A stretch of DNA of 64,000 nt from CALCKU01 sp964654665 (GTDB lineage: Bacteria > Pseudomonadota > Alphaproteobacteria > Caulobacterales > Maricaulaceae), in the NCBI GenBank assembly GCA_964654665.1, contig CAZZKV010000004.1:1-64000 (forward strand), written 5' to 3'. The number at the start of each line of letters is the position of its first letter. Position 1 is the stretch's first letter. The notes beneath the pieces were generated by a model. The model searched no databases. It was given only the letters and a program-made list of their open reading frames with translations, and was not told the origin of the DNA. This document shows positions 7,207 through 15,910 of the stretch, in pieces. The position numbers were made by a program, and so were the translations under genes.

Positions 7207-8433
7207 ATGATACGGTGCATTTTCATATTGCTTTGGCTCTTATTCGTATGCACAAAGTCGTCGCCATACGCTCAAGCTCAAATTTCAGATCCTCAATCGC
7301 TTGTTAAAATTGAAGCAGAACGCCAAAAGGCTCGCAAAAAAGCCGCCCAATTAGATGCCGATCGCAAACGTGTTCTAGGCGAAATTTCACAATTACAATC
7401 CACATTGGTTTTATCCGCAGCGGAGGCTGTAACCGTTGAAAAACAAGCCCGAACACTTTCGGCCGAAATCGAAACTATCACAGCAAAACGCGGCGCGGTG
7501 TTGGATCAAATTTTCAAGGATCGGAAGTCTCTGTCAACCCTATTGGGACTCCTGCAAAATCTAAAAGCGCCCCTCCCTACGGTTTTATCATCAGGAAACT
7601 CAAACCGGAAAAAAACACAGACAGCACAGCTTATGGCCGGGTTGTCGAATCGTATAAACCAACGGATAGATACGCTATCAGCGGATATAGCAATTCTTGA
7701 TCAACTGGAAACAACCAAAAAAAGCAAACAAAAATCACTAGAGAACAGTGAAAAAAACCTCGCTAAAAAACAATCAAAAATAAAAGAAACGGTTGCACGC
7801 AAAACAACGCTTGAGAAAAATATTTATGCCAATCAACAAAAAGAAAAAGACCGTATTGCAAAGCTATCAGCTGATGCCAAATCTCTGCGCGAATTGATTA
7901 TTAAACTTGAACGGAGTGCTCGATTAATCGAGCCTCGCGTTAAACCGGACACGGCGCATACCAACAATAGCTTATCGAATAGACCACGGTTAAAACCAAA
8001 ACCAAAGCTCGCCCCTGAACCTTTGCAATTACCCCCTGACACCCGCCGTTTTGCTGATGCTCGCGGACGCTTGCGGCCACCAGTAACCGGACAGCTACGG
8101 AAAAGCTTTGGCAAAGGCCATGAAGGCATGATCGTTTCATCCCGCCCGGCCTCGCAAGTTATTGCGCCCTACAGTGGGCGCATTGAATTTTCAGGCCCGT
8201 TTAAAAATTATAATAATGTAATAATATTAAATGTAGGGGACGGTTATTTTATTTTAATGACAGGGCTTGGGGATATTTACGCCCAGACAGGTCAAAATGT
8301 TGTATCGGGCGAACCGATTGGCCTAATGCCACGCACACCTAAAAAGACAGAGCTTTATATCGAATTTCGTAAAAATGGTGCTCCGATCAATCCAACCCCC
8401 TGGCTCGGCACCAGTTTTGCATCATCAGGGTAA
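7207..8433 (+). CDS. envC: EnvC-like murein hydrolase activator (LytM domain)
   Basis: A 408-residue exported protein with an N-terminal hydrophobic signal segment (about residues 3-24), a long Lys/Glu/Ala-rich coiled coil (about 30-245) and a C-terminal M23/LytM domain (about 280-400). The LytM domain lacks the usual zinc ligands. Where active enzymes have DHGxGY it reads NVGDGY, and where they have LHFEIR it reads LYIEFR. This matches EnvC-type proteins, which activate amidases rather than cleave peptidoglycan themselves. As in E. coli, a YibQ-like gene is close by, here after two S41 proteases. The envC name rests on architecture and context. Confidence 0.82.
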   Translation: MIRCIFILLWLLFVCTKSSPYAQAQISDPQSLVKIEAERQKARKKAAQLDADRKRVLGEISQLQSTLVLSAAEAVTVEKQARTLSAEIETITAKRGAVLDQIFKDRKSLSTLLGLLQNLKAPLPTVLSSGNSNRKKTQTAQLMAGLSNRINQRIDTLSADIAILDQLETTKKSKQKSLENSEKNLAKKQSKIKETVARKTTLEKNIYANQQKEKDRIAKLSADAKSLRELIIKLERSARLIEPRVKPDTAHTNNSLSNRPRLKPKPKLAPEPLQLPPDTRRFADARGRLRPPVTGQLRKSFGKGHEGMIVSSRPASQVIAPYSGRIEFSGPFKNYNNVIILNVGDGYFILMTGLGDIYAQTGQNVVSGEPIGLMPRTPKKTELYIEFRKNGAPINPTPWLGTSFASSG

Positions 8434-8551
8434 ACATGGATAGTAATGTGTTGATGACAAAAAATTTAGAGCTTTATGACTGGCCAGTCCTCAAAAACCG
8501 CGATAAGGTCAATCCATACAAGACACATGTTTCGCGTATAAGTAATTGGAG

Positions 8552-9865
8552 ATGACTTTGAAATATTTTCTACCCTCAATCGCCACGATTGGTGCAATTG
8601 GATTATTTGCTTTATCAAGTAACAATCAAACAGCAATAGCGGTTGAACGTCCAACGCATACAGAAACATTTCAACAACTTGAACTCTTCGCTGATGTTCT
8701 CTCTCGCGTGCGTAGCGATTATGTTGTTACAGTTGATGATAGTGAATTGATCGAAGATGCCATCAATGGAATGCTGCAATCTTTGGACCCGCATAGCAGC
8801 TACATAAGCCCAGAAAATTTCAGAGACCTCCAAGTAACGACCTCTGGTGAATATGGCGGGTTGGGTATGGAAGTCACCCAAGAAGAAGGTGTCGTAAAAG
8901 TGGTTTCGCCCATTGACGACACACCTGCCAAAAAAGCAGGTATTAAGTCTGGTGATTATCTCACGGAAATTGATGGTGAAAGCATTATTGGGCTACCCTT
9001 AAATGAAGCCGTGAGCCAGATGCGCGGTAAACCCGGCGAACCCATCACAGTGACTGTTGTGCGTGAGGGTGAAGACCCTATGGAAATTACTATGGTACGC
9101 GAGATTATTGAGCGTAAAGTGGTCCGTCATGAAGTGAAAGACGGGGTGGGTTATTTACGAATTTCTCAATTTAATGAAAAAACATTTCCGTCTTTAGCAA
9201 GCAGCATAAAAACATTGCGGCAAGAATTTGACGGAAAAATTCCGGGCCTTGTTGTTGATCTACGCGGAAATCCCGGTGGTCTTCTTGACCAATCGGTTAA
9301 AGTATCTAGTGCATTTTTAGATGGCGATGAAGTCGTCTCTATTCGCGGACGCAATAATAAAGATACTGAACGATATAATGCCGAAGCGCGCGAACTTGCA
9401 AAAAATGTCCCTATTGTTGTGTTAATCGATGGAGCTTCGGCCTCGGCTTCAGAAATTGTTGCCGGCGCCATTCAAGATCACGGACGTGGTTTAATCGTCG
9501 GTATGACATCCTTTGGGAAAGGCTCCGTTCAATCTGTTGTTCCTCTGCGCGGCGGGCGTGATGGAGCGTTGCGGTTAACAACACAACGCTATTACACACC
9601 GTCGGGCCGCTCTATTCAGGGCACAGGGATTGATCCCGATATTGCCATTGCCGCCATCGCTGATGATGGGAAAGGCAATAAACGTCTGCGCGAATCCGAT
9701 TTACCCAATTCCATTGAAAACGAAGTTGACGATAAGACTGTTGAACTTGTCATCGATTATCCACCTGCTGATTTTGATGTTGAAGATGATTATCAACTTC
9801 AAAAAGCGATTGAAATTTTAAAAAATGGTAGCTACGCGAAAAAGTTAGCCGAAGTTTCACGCTAA
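8552..9865 (+). CDS. ctpA: S41 carboxy-terminal processing protease (first copy)
   Basis: Periplasmic S41 protease with an N-terminal signal/anchor, a PDZ domain (around residues 95-180, LTEIDGESIIGLPLNEAV) and the tail-specific protease domain with catalytic Ser in DGASASASEIVAGA and Lys in SFGKGSVQSVVPL. It trims C-termini of envelope proteins and, in relatives, peptidoglycan hydrolases. The start is uncertain: GGAG at 8548-8551 directly abuts the ATG at 8552 but is ideally spaced from a TTG at 8558, which would give MKYFLPS, similar to the MKYMKRY start of the second copy. The next gene is a tandem paralogue 23 nt away. Confidence 0.92.
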   Translation: MTLKYFLPSIATIGAIGLFALSSNNQTAIAVERPTHTETFQQLELFADVLSRVRSDYVVTVDDSELIEDAINGMLQSLDPHSSYISPENFRDLQVTTSGEYGGLGMEVTQEEGVVKVVSPIDDTPAKKAGIKSGDYLTEIDGESIIGLPLNEAVSQMRGKPGEPITVTVVREGEDPMEITMVREIIERKVVRHEVKDGVGYLRISQFNEKTFPSLASSIKTLRQEFDGKIPGLVVDLRGNPGGLLDQSVKVSSAFLDGDEVVSIRGRNNKDTERYNAEARELAKNVPIVVLIDGASASASEIVAGAIQDHGRGLIVGMTSFGKGSVQSVVPLRGGRDGALRLTTQRYYTPSGRSIQGTGIDPDIAIAAIADDGKGNKRLRESDLPNSIENEVDDKTVELVIDYPPADFDVEDDYQLQKAIEILKNGSYAKKLAEVSR

Positions 9866-9888
9866 TTTAACCTGCGAGACTGCATTTA

Positions 9889-11199
9889 ATGAAATACATG
9901 AAACGGTATTTATCATCCAGCGTTCTAGCCGCTACCTTTATCATTGGCGCGCCATTGCTATGGGCAAAACCTGCGCAGCCAGATAATGCCGAAATGCTCA
10001 GAAAACTAGAGCTATTTGCCACTGTTTTTTCCGAAGTACGCGATCAATATGTTGAAGAGGTTACAGATCAAGACCTCATAACTGCCGCTATTAACGGGGC
10101 TCTAGAAACATTGGACCCTCATTCGGTCTATATTCCGCCGGCTGAACAAAAAGAAATTGTTAAAATCCAAAGCCGTGAATATGGCGGCCTTGGCATTGAA
10201 GTTTCAATGGAAAGTGGCCTTGTAAAGGTCAATTATGTCAATGAAAATGCACCTGCACATGAAGCCGGCCTTAAAAAAGGTGATTTAATCACCGCTGTCG
10301 ACAGTAAAAATATACAGGGTAAGACACTGGATGAAGCGGTTGAAGGTATGCGTGGATTAGCCGGTGATCCGGTCATACTTACAGTACGCAGTCCGGGTCA
10401 AGCTGACCGCGATGTTAAACTTGTCCGTCAAGTCATTCAGGGCCGAGCCGTCAGACACAGAGTTGAGGACGGCCTTGGTTATATCTTTATCGAAACATTT
10501 ACACATAAATTTCTAGACCGTGACTTTAGACGGGCTATTGCCGATATAAAATCCGAGTTGGATGGCAACATACCCGGTTTAATTATGGATTTACGGGGCA
10601 ATAGAGGAGGATTACTGGATCAATCCGTCAATATTTCAGGATTTTTTCTTGACGGCGGTGAAGTTTTATCTTCACGCAATCGGAAACCCGAAGAAACAGA
10701 ACGGTTTCATGCTAAACCCGGTGAACTTCTCCCGGATGTGCCGCTTGTTGTTCTTATAAACAGCGGCTCCGCCTCGGCCGCAGAGATTGTTGCCGGCGCC
10801 ATACAAGACCGAGGGCGTGGCCTCATTATTGGCCGCCGTTCATTTGGTAAAGGATCTGTGCAATCTATTATTCCCATGGATGAAGGCAGTGCTCTGCGTA
10901 TGACAACGCACCGATATTACACACCATCGGGAAAATCCATTCAGGGCCGCGGTATATTACCCGATGTCCTAGTCGCCTCTCGGCCCGATAGCGGTAAAAT
11001 CCGGAAACGCATACGCGAGAATGATTTACGCAACTCTATAGAAAATGAAGACACCAATACATTTGAAGAACAGTATGAATTAATTGATTATCCACCCGAA
11101 AATTGGGAACCAACAGAGGATTATCAACTTAAAAAAGCAAAAGAATTACTCAAAAGTACACGTTATAAAACCTTGATTGCCAAATACAATAATCAGTAG
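9889..11199 (+). CDS. S41 carboxy-terminal processing protease (second copy)
   Basis: A 436-residue paralogue of the preceding gene with the same plan: signal segment, PDZ domain and S41 domain with catalytic Ser in SGSASAAEIVAGAI and Lys in SFGKGSVQSIIPM. Long stretches match the first copy (LDPHS, YGGLG, YYTPSG, SIQG), and both end with EDYQLxKA. Tandem duplication is the simplest explanation, but the copies have diverged throughout, so it is old and both appear functional. They probably differ in substrate. Context (EnvC, YibQ-like) points to cell-wall separation and envelope quality control. Confidence 0.92.
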   Translation: MKYMKRYLSSSVLAATFIIGAPLLWAKPAQPDNAEMLRKLELFATVFSEVRDQYVEEVTDQDLITAAINGALETLDPHSVYIPPAEQKEIVKIQSREYGGLGIEVSMESGLVKVNYVNENAPAHEAGLKKGDLITAVDSKNIQGKTLDEAVEGMRGLAGDPVILTVRSPGQADRDVKLVRQVIQGRAVRHRVEDGLGYIFIETFTHKFLDRDFRRAIADIKSELDGNIPGLIMDLRGNRGGLLDQSVNISGFFLDGGEVLSSRNRKPEETERFHAKPGELLPDVPLVVLINSGSASAAEIVAGAIQDRGRGLIIGRRSFGKGSVQSIIPMDEGSALRMTTHRYYTPSGKSIQGRGILPDVLVASRPDSGKIRKRIRENDLRNSIENEDTNTFEEQYELIDYPPENWEPTEDYQLKKAKELLKSTRYKTLIAKYNNQ

Positions 11200-11232
11200 A
11201 GAAAAACGACAATATCGGTTAAGCCTCACAGC

Positions 11233-12501
11233 ATGAGTGCCACGCTTCAATTAAAACAATCACAAGCTATTCGCCGAAATACGCGTGCATTACCATCTTT
11301 ATGGTCACATCTATTTTGGGCAATCGCTAGCCTTGTGATAATCGTCAGTACGCTCGCTCTCTTTACATTTTCATTCGGGAAGGCATCCGATGTCCTTCAA
11401 GTCGGGTCAGTTACTCTGGATCCTGCACCTCTGCCGCCAATGGCAGATAGCCTTGATGGGAACGGGCGTGCGCTGCCAGACCTTCTTGCCGGTATTATCC
11501 CTGACAATGTAAACCCGACTGTCCACCCTCCAGCCGAACTTGATGCACTGGGTAATCCAATTTCCAAATCACCGAATAATTCATCCCCTGATACGGAATT
11601 GGTTGGCGGCGGATCACAACCATCTGCTAATCGTCCGGTTTCTAGCGCCTCTGGCCCTTCTACGGTATTGATTGACGGTAAACCCATTAATTCTCAAACC
11701 TCTTATTCTCCGCTACCATCGGCTCCTATTGCAGGGCTGACACGGCTAACACCCTTTGGCCCCGTCCCCAGAATTGCAGAGGATGGACGACGTCCAGCCC
11801 GTGAATATGCCCGCACTCCCGTTAAAGGGGTGGGAGCCCCGGTCTCGATCATTCTTGGCGGGTTAGGGGTCAACCGCCGCGTCACGCAAGAAGCGATTGA
11901 AACCTTACCGCCGTCTATCACACTGTCTTTTGCGGCCCATACCCCGGATTTGCAAAATTGGATTGATAAAGCCCGCCAGTATGGCCATGAAGTTTTATTA
12001 GAACTTCCAATGGAGTCATCTAACACGGCCCCCTCAGAAACAGGGGCCGAACGGACTTTACGCGCCAGTGCCAATGCTGCGGCCAATATCCGTAATCTTG
12101 ACTGGATGTTGTCACGGGCACAAGGGTATTTTGGTATTATGAATTACAATGGTGATAGATTTTTGACCCGTGCAGATGCCCTCGCCCCGATGCTTTCACA
12201 TTTGACAGATACAGGCCTCGGGTTCATCTTTGATGGTTCGGTGCAGGCTCCTACGCTTGGTACATTAACCGCAAGCGCCAATATTCCATATGCAAAGGCC
12301 TTTTCTTTAATTGATGAAACGGCTGACTCTCAAGCGATTACGCAGGCTCTGGCTAATCTTGAGACGGCTGCAAACCACAACACTAGCCCTATCGGGGTTG
12401 GTTTTGCTTATCCTGAAACAATATCAGCCCTCAAAATTTGGACGAATACTTTAGAGGGTAAATCTATCCATCTGGCCCCTGCGTCCTCTGTACTTCGCTA
12501 G
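11233..12501 (+). CDS. Divergent polysaccharide deacetylase family protein (YibQ-like)
   Basis: A 422-residue protein with one N-terminal membrane segment (about residues 27-48), a Pro/Ser/Asn-rich linker (about 55-180) and a C-terminal domain of the divergent polysaccharide deacetylase (DUF610, YibQ) family: VSIILGGLGVNRRVTQEAI, LPPSITLSFAAHTPD and GHEVLLELPMES. The fold is NodB-like, but members lack a proven deacetylase activity. It sits next to EnvC and CtpA genes here and next to envC in E. coli, so a role in cell-wall remodelling is inferred. rppH begins 1 nt after its stop. Confidence 0.86.
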   Translation: MSATLQLKQSQAIRRNTRALPSLWSHLFWAIASLVIIVSTLALFTFSFGKASDVLQVGSVTLDPAPLPPMADSLDGNGRALPDLLAGIIPDNVNPTVHPPAELDALGNPISKSPNNSSPDTELVGGGSQPSANRPVSSASGPSTVLIDGKPINSQTSYSPLPSAPIAGLTRLTPFGPVPRIAEDGRRPAREYARTPVKGVGAPVSIILGGLGVNRRVTQEAIETLPPSITLSFAAHTPDLQNWIDKARQYGHEVLLELPMESSNTAPSETGAERTLRASANAAANIRNLDWMLSRAQGYFGIMNYNGDRFLTRADALAPMLSHLTDTGLGFIFDGSVQAPTLGTLTASANIPYAKAFSLIDETADSQAITQALANLETAANHNTSPIGVGFAYPETISALKIWTNTLEGKSIHLAPASSVLR

Positions 12502-12502
12502 C

Positions 12503-13012
12503 ATGTCTCCAGCTTTTAAAAATGAACGGGATCCGGAACATTATCGGCCATGCGTTGGCACAGCGGTTTTTAACCAACACGGTCAAATTTGGTTAGGAAA
12601 ACGCATGAATCACGATGGGCCCTTTTCTTGGCAAATGCCTCAAGGCGGTATGGATGCCGGGGAAATTCCTGAAACATCTGCCGCACGTGAATTATTTGAA
12701 GAGACAGGTATGACACTAGATATGGTCACACCAATCGGAGGCACACAAGATTGGCTTTATTATGATTTCCCGCCTGAATATACAGGTAAAAGTATTACAA
12801 AGAACTGGCGGGGGCAGCGCCAAAAGTGGTTTGCTTTTCGCTTTCATGGCCATACATCAAATATTGATTTAAAATCTCATGGACTACAGGAATTTTCCGA
12901 ATGGCGATGGGCCAATTTTTTTGATACCCCCGCTCTAATTATTCCGTTCAAACGAGATGTTTATGAACAGCTAACGCTCGAATTTGAACGCTTTGCATAC
13001 CCCATAAAATAG
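12503..13012 (+). CDS. rppH: RNA pyrophosphohydrolase
   Basis: RppH removes pyrophosphate from the 5' end of mRNAs and so starts RNase E-dependent decay; it also hydrolyses dinucleoside polyphosphates. The 169-residue Nudix protein has RPCVGTAVFNQHGQIWLGKR at its start and a complete Nudix box: G48, E54, R62, E63, E66, E67 and G69, followed by Met70. SWQMPQGGMD and the WxxxWFAFRF segment are typical of RppH. It is almost contiguous with the YibQ-like gene. The order envC-ctpA-yibQ-like-rppH next to atp genes is common in alphaproteobacteria. Confidence 0.94.
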   Translation: MSPAFKNERDPEHYRPCVGTAVFNQHGQIWLGKRMNHDGPFSWQMPQGGMDAGEIPETSAARELFEETGMTLDMVTPIGGTQDWLYYDFPPEYTGKSITKNWRGQRQKWFAFRFHGHTSNIDLKSHGLQEFSEWRWANFFDTPALIIPFKRDVYEQLTLEFERFAYPIK

Positions 13013-13025
13013 CGTAGGCCCAATT

Positions 13026-14372
13026 ATGGCCGAGACACAATCATCGCAGAAACCACAGAGTAAAAATGCCATGCTCTTTGTTTTGATCACTGTGATGATC
13101 AATTCAATCGGTTTTGGGATTATGATACCCGTCTTACCGGAACTTCTGAAAGCACTTACAGAACTGCCCAATAACGAAGCTGTTGTATGGGGTATGTGGT
13201 TAACTTTTGTTTTTGCCTTGTTTCAATTCATCTGCATGCCAATTGTTGGAGGTTTATCAGATCGATTTGGGCGTCGGCCAATCATGTTGTTATCCCTATT
13301 CGGTCTTGGATTAGATTATTTTATTATGGGATTTGCTCCGACCGTGGCTTTTCTTTTTCTGGGCCGCATCATAGCCGGAGCCTTTGGAGCAACCTTTAGC
13401 ACTGCCAATGCTTATATCGCCGATATTAGCCCACCAGAAACCCGGGCGCAAAACTTTGGCCTCGTGGGGGCAGCCTTTGGCATTGGTTTCATGCTTGGGC
13501 CCGTTATCGGCGGGTTACTGGGGGAATATGGGCCGCGTATTCCGTTTATTGCAGCCGGAATTATTTCATTATTAAATGTTATTTATGGCCTCATTTTCCT
13601 GCCCGAAACACTGGCTAAAGATAAACGCCGCCCCTTTAGCTGGAAACGATCCAACCCATTCGGTGCCTTAAAGTCACTGGGCCGCATCAAAGGCGTCAAA
13701 AGTCTGATTTTCATCCTTTTTCTGCTTGCAACAGCCCATACTGTTTACCCAACAACCTATTCCTTTTCGACTATAGAGGGGCTGGGCTGGAGTACAGGTG
13801 ATGTTGGCCTTTCGCTCGGAGCCTTCGGCATTGCCAGCATTATTGTCCAAGGCGGATTAATTAGGATAATCATCCCTAAAGTTGGCTTGTTTTGGGCTGG
13901 AACTATGGGAATTTTCTCAGCAATCATCGCCTATACAATGATGGGCAGCGCGGATAAAGGCTGGGTTATTTATGCAGCCGGTCCTTTTGCGGCCTTTGCT
14001 GGCTTATATGGCCCGGCCCTCACCAATATGATGAGTAGCCGTATTTCAGAGTCCGAGCAAGGCGAGTTACAAGGCGCAATCGGCGCCGCCCAAGGCCTTG
14101 CGATGATGATTGGCCCGTTTGCCATGGCCGGTATGTTTTATTACTTCGGCGATAATAATAATAAAGCCAGCTTTGGTCTCGAAGGGTTTCCGATGGGCAT
14201 TATACGGATTTCTAAACATATAATCGCAGAGGGACAAACCCCCTATGTTCCCGGCGCGCCTTTCCTAATGGCGGCTCTGCTCGCACTGTTAAGCTTTGGT
14301 CTCTATGGCCTCATTACAACAAAAGCCGACAGGCAAGCTCGTTATAACCCTAACCCTGAACCGGCAGAGTGA
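13026..14372 (+). CDS. MFS transporter, TetA-like (DHA1)
   Basis: A 448-residue integral membrane protein with about 12 predicted membrane segments. The MFS signature GGLSDRFGRRPIMLLS follows the second segment, and TFSTANAYIADISPPETRAQNFGLVGAAFGIGF resembles the TetA/multidrug DHA1 group, normally proton-driven drug exporters. The substrate cannot be deduced; naming it a tetracycline pump would go too far. It is 13 nt downstream of rppH. The 3' end faces the convergent MOSC gene across 89 nt without a clear terminator. Confidence 0.86.
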   Translation: MAETQSSQKPQSKNAMLFVLITVMINSIGFGIMIPVLPELLKALTELPNNEAVVWGMWLTFVFALFQFICMPIVGGLSDRFGRRPIMLLSLFGLGLDYFIMGFAPTVAFLFLGRIIAGAFGATFSTANAYIADISPPETRAQNFGLVGAAFGIGFMLGPVIGGLLGEYGPRIPFIAAGIISLLNVIYGLIFLPETLAKDKRRPFSWKRSNPFGALKSLGRIKGVKSLIFILFLLATAHTVYPTTYSFSTIEGLGWSTGDVGLSLGAFGIASIIVQGGLIRIIIPKVGLFWAGTMGIFSAIIAYTMMGSADKGWVIYAAGPFAAFAGLYGPALTNMMSSRISESEQGELQGAIGAAQGLAMMIGPFAMAGMFYYFGDNNNKASFGLEGFPMGIIRISKHIIAEGQTPYVPGAPFLMAALLALLSFGLYGLITTKADRQARYNPNPEPAE

Positions 14373-14461
14373 ATCATACCCATTTGCATATAATTTCAAA
14401 CCTTTTAATCCCGCAGCGCGAAATTAATCGTCTCATTCCTGCTCTTATAAATAACCCAATT

Positions 14462-15004
14462 TTACACACACTCTAATGGTTTATGCTCTCCATCAGGCAG
14501 TTCTGTTTTAATATTATCGCCAGCCTGCACCCGCCCTCCCTTAATGACTACGGACATAACTCCTGTTTTTTTATTCACACTGCCGTCCGGTCGCTTTTCA
14601 ACAACAGCCTTTAACAAACCCGGATGTAATTTATTCAGTTTTTTACAGGGGCTACGCAGACCCGTTATTTTAATAATGGCCTCTCCCAGATAAAGTTTCG
14701 TTCCCTGCGGTAAATTCAAAAGATCAATACCGCGCGTCACAATATTTTCGCCCATTTGTCCCGGTAAAACAAAAATCCCTTGCTGAGCTAATTCTGCAAA
14801 AAGCTCTTCATGCATCAAATGTACCTGACGCAGGTTAGGAGCCTCGGGATTTTTCTTTTTATCCGAAAGATGTTGAACAGTCTTACCTGCATGGGCATCG
14901 CCCTGCACACCAAAGTTCGCAATTAATGTAATCGCAGATTGCGGCAACTTTATAAAATTATGCTCAGCATCAGAGGCGACAGCGATTACGCTAGGTTGTT
15001 CCAT
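14462..15004 (-). CDS. MOSC domain-containing protein
   Basis: A 180-residue single-domain MOSC protein, related to the C-terminal domain of molybdenum cofactor sulfurases and to YiiM-type proteins that bind molybdenum cofactor and reduce N-hydroxylated compounds. The conserved Cys is present in ITGLRSPCKKLN, and GQMGENIVTRGIDL and GVQGDAHAGK are typical MOSC motifs. It lies downstream of a decayed paralogue (15014-15505), which itself begins 2 nt after atpC, so expression may come from the atp operon. Exact substrate unknown. Confidence 0.85.
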   Translation of the reverse strand: MEQPSVIAVASDAEHNFIKLPQSAITLIANFGVQGDAHAGKTVQHLSDKKKNPEAPNLRQVHLMHEELFAELAQQGIFVLPGQMGENIVTRGIDLLNLPQGTKLYLGEAIIKITGLRSPCKKLNKLHPGLLKAVVEKRPDGSVNKKTGVMSVVIKGGRVQAGDNIKTELPDGEHKPLECV

Positions 15005-15013
15005 TTTAAAACC

Positions 15014-15505
15014 TTATACTGTTTGAAGAGCTATATACGGCTTATCAGGAAGAATGACACCCATTACCCCACATAGCCGTACTAAATTCCCGGTTTCATC
15101 TTTGAAAACCAATTTCTTCATCAAGCCATCCGTAATTTGATTGATTTGGTGACAGGGGTTTCTCAGCCCTGTTATCTCAATCACGGCTTCACCTATTCCT
15201 AGTTTGGTAACTGCTGGCAAGTTTAAAAGCGAAATACCGTAGTATGTTCTCCCCCAATCTGCCCTGCAACGATTTCATAACCTTGTTCGAACAGGTCATC
15301 GAATAATTCTTGATAGAACAAATGCACTTGTCGCAAATTGGGCAGGCTTGGGTCTTTCGCAACTGGTGAGCGATACTTGACGATTTTGCCCAAATGCACA
15401 TCCCCTTTAAAACCAATACACACAACCAAGGTAATCGCGGATTATTATTTTAAAAGAGTTATGTTTGTTGTCTGATGCGACGGCGATAACCGTCGCAACA
15501 CTCAT
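15014..15505 (-). pseudogene. Frameshifted MOSC domain pseudogene
   Basis: This stretch encodes a second MOSC protein in three frames. From ATG at 15505 the reading begins MSVATVIAVASD, matching the intact neighbour's VIAVASDAEHN. The frame is then lost, and a second frame carries FKGDVHLGK and SLPNLRQVHLFYQELF up to EIVAGQIGG. After a further shift in a run of G near 15245, the third frame gives ISLLNLPAVTKLGIGEAVIEITGLRNPC and continues to the stop at 15014. At least two indels are needed. The gene is either a recently decayed tandem duplicate or is damaged by sequencing errors; the similarity to 14462-15004 is obvious over its whole length. Confidence 0.85.
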
Positions 15506-15507
15506 TC

Positions 15508-15897
15508 TTAAGCGCCTGCTATGGTTTTCAACCCATCAATATTTTGTTGCATCGCCAGAGCGGCTTCGCCTTCAAGCTCGGCTAAAGCCGCTGTTGCCGT
15601 GTTAATATCGGATTGCAGCGCATCGCGATCAATCTCTGATAAAAGAGAGGCCTTTTCCGCCAGCACTGTCAATCCGGCGGGCGTTACATCGGCGAACCCG
15701 CCTTGAACGAAATATTGAGTCTCCGACCCATCTATATAAACCGTGATCGCACCCGTACGAATTGCAGCCATAAGCGGACTATGATTAGGAAAAATACCCA
15801 AATCACCTTCAGACCCCGGAATATCGACCTGATCAACCTCACCTGCGAATAATTCCGCTTCGGGCGATACAAGTGAAAATGTTAGTTTATCAGCCAT
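15508..15897 (-). CDS. atpC: ATP synthase F1 epsilon subunit
   Basis: Epsilon subunit of the F1 central stalk, which couples rotation to Fo and can inhibit ATP hydrolysis. The 129-residue product starts MADKLTFSLVSPEAELFAGEV and has FPNHSPLMAAIRTG, both hallmarks of the N-terminal beta-sandwich; a short helical C-terminus follows. The start at 15897 is taken because the upstream extension of the frame overlaps atpD and is unrelated to epsilon. It is the last gene of the atpHAGDC operon, 13 nt after atpD. Confidence 0.95.
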   Translation of the reverse strand: MADKLTFSLVSPEAELFAGEVDQVDIPGSEGDLGIFPNHSPLMAAIRTGAITVYIDGSETQYFVQGGFADVTPAGLTVLAEKASLLSEIDRDALQSDINTATAALAELEGEAALAMQQNIDGLKTIAGA

Positions 15898-15910
15898 GAT
15901 AATCCTAAGC

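Noticed and set aside
13026..14372. Tetracycline resistance gene
   Set aside because: The protein belongs to the broad TetA-like DHA1 group, but nothing specific to tetracycline pumps or a linked TetR gene is present.
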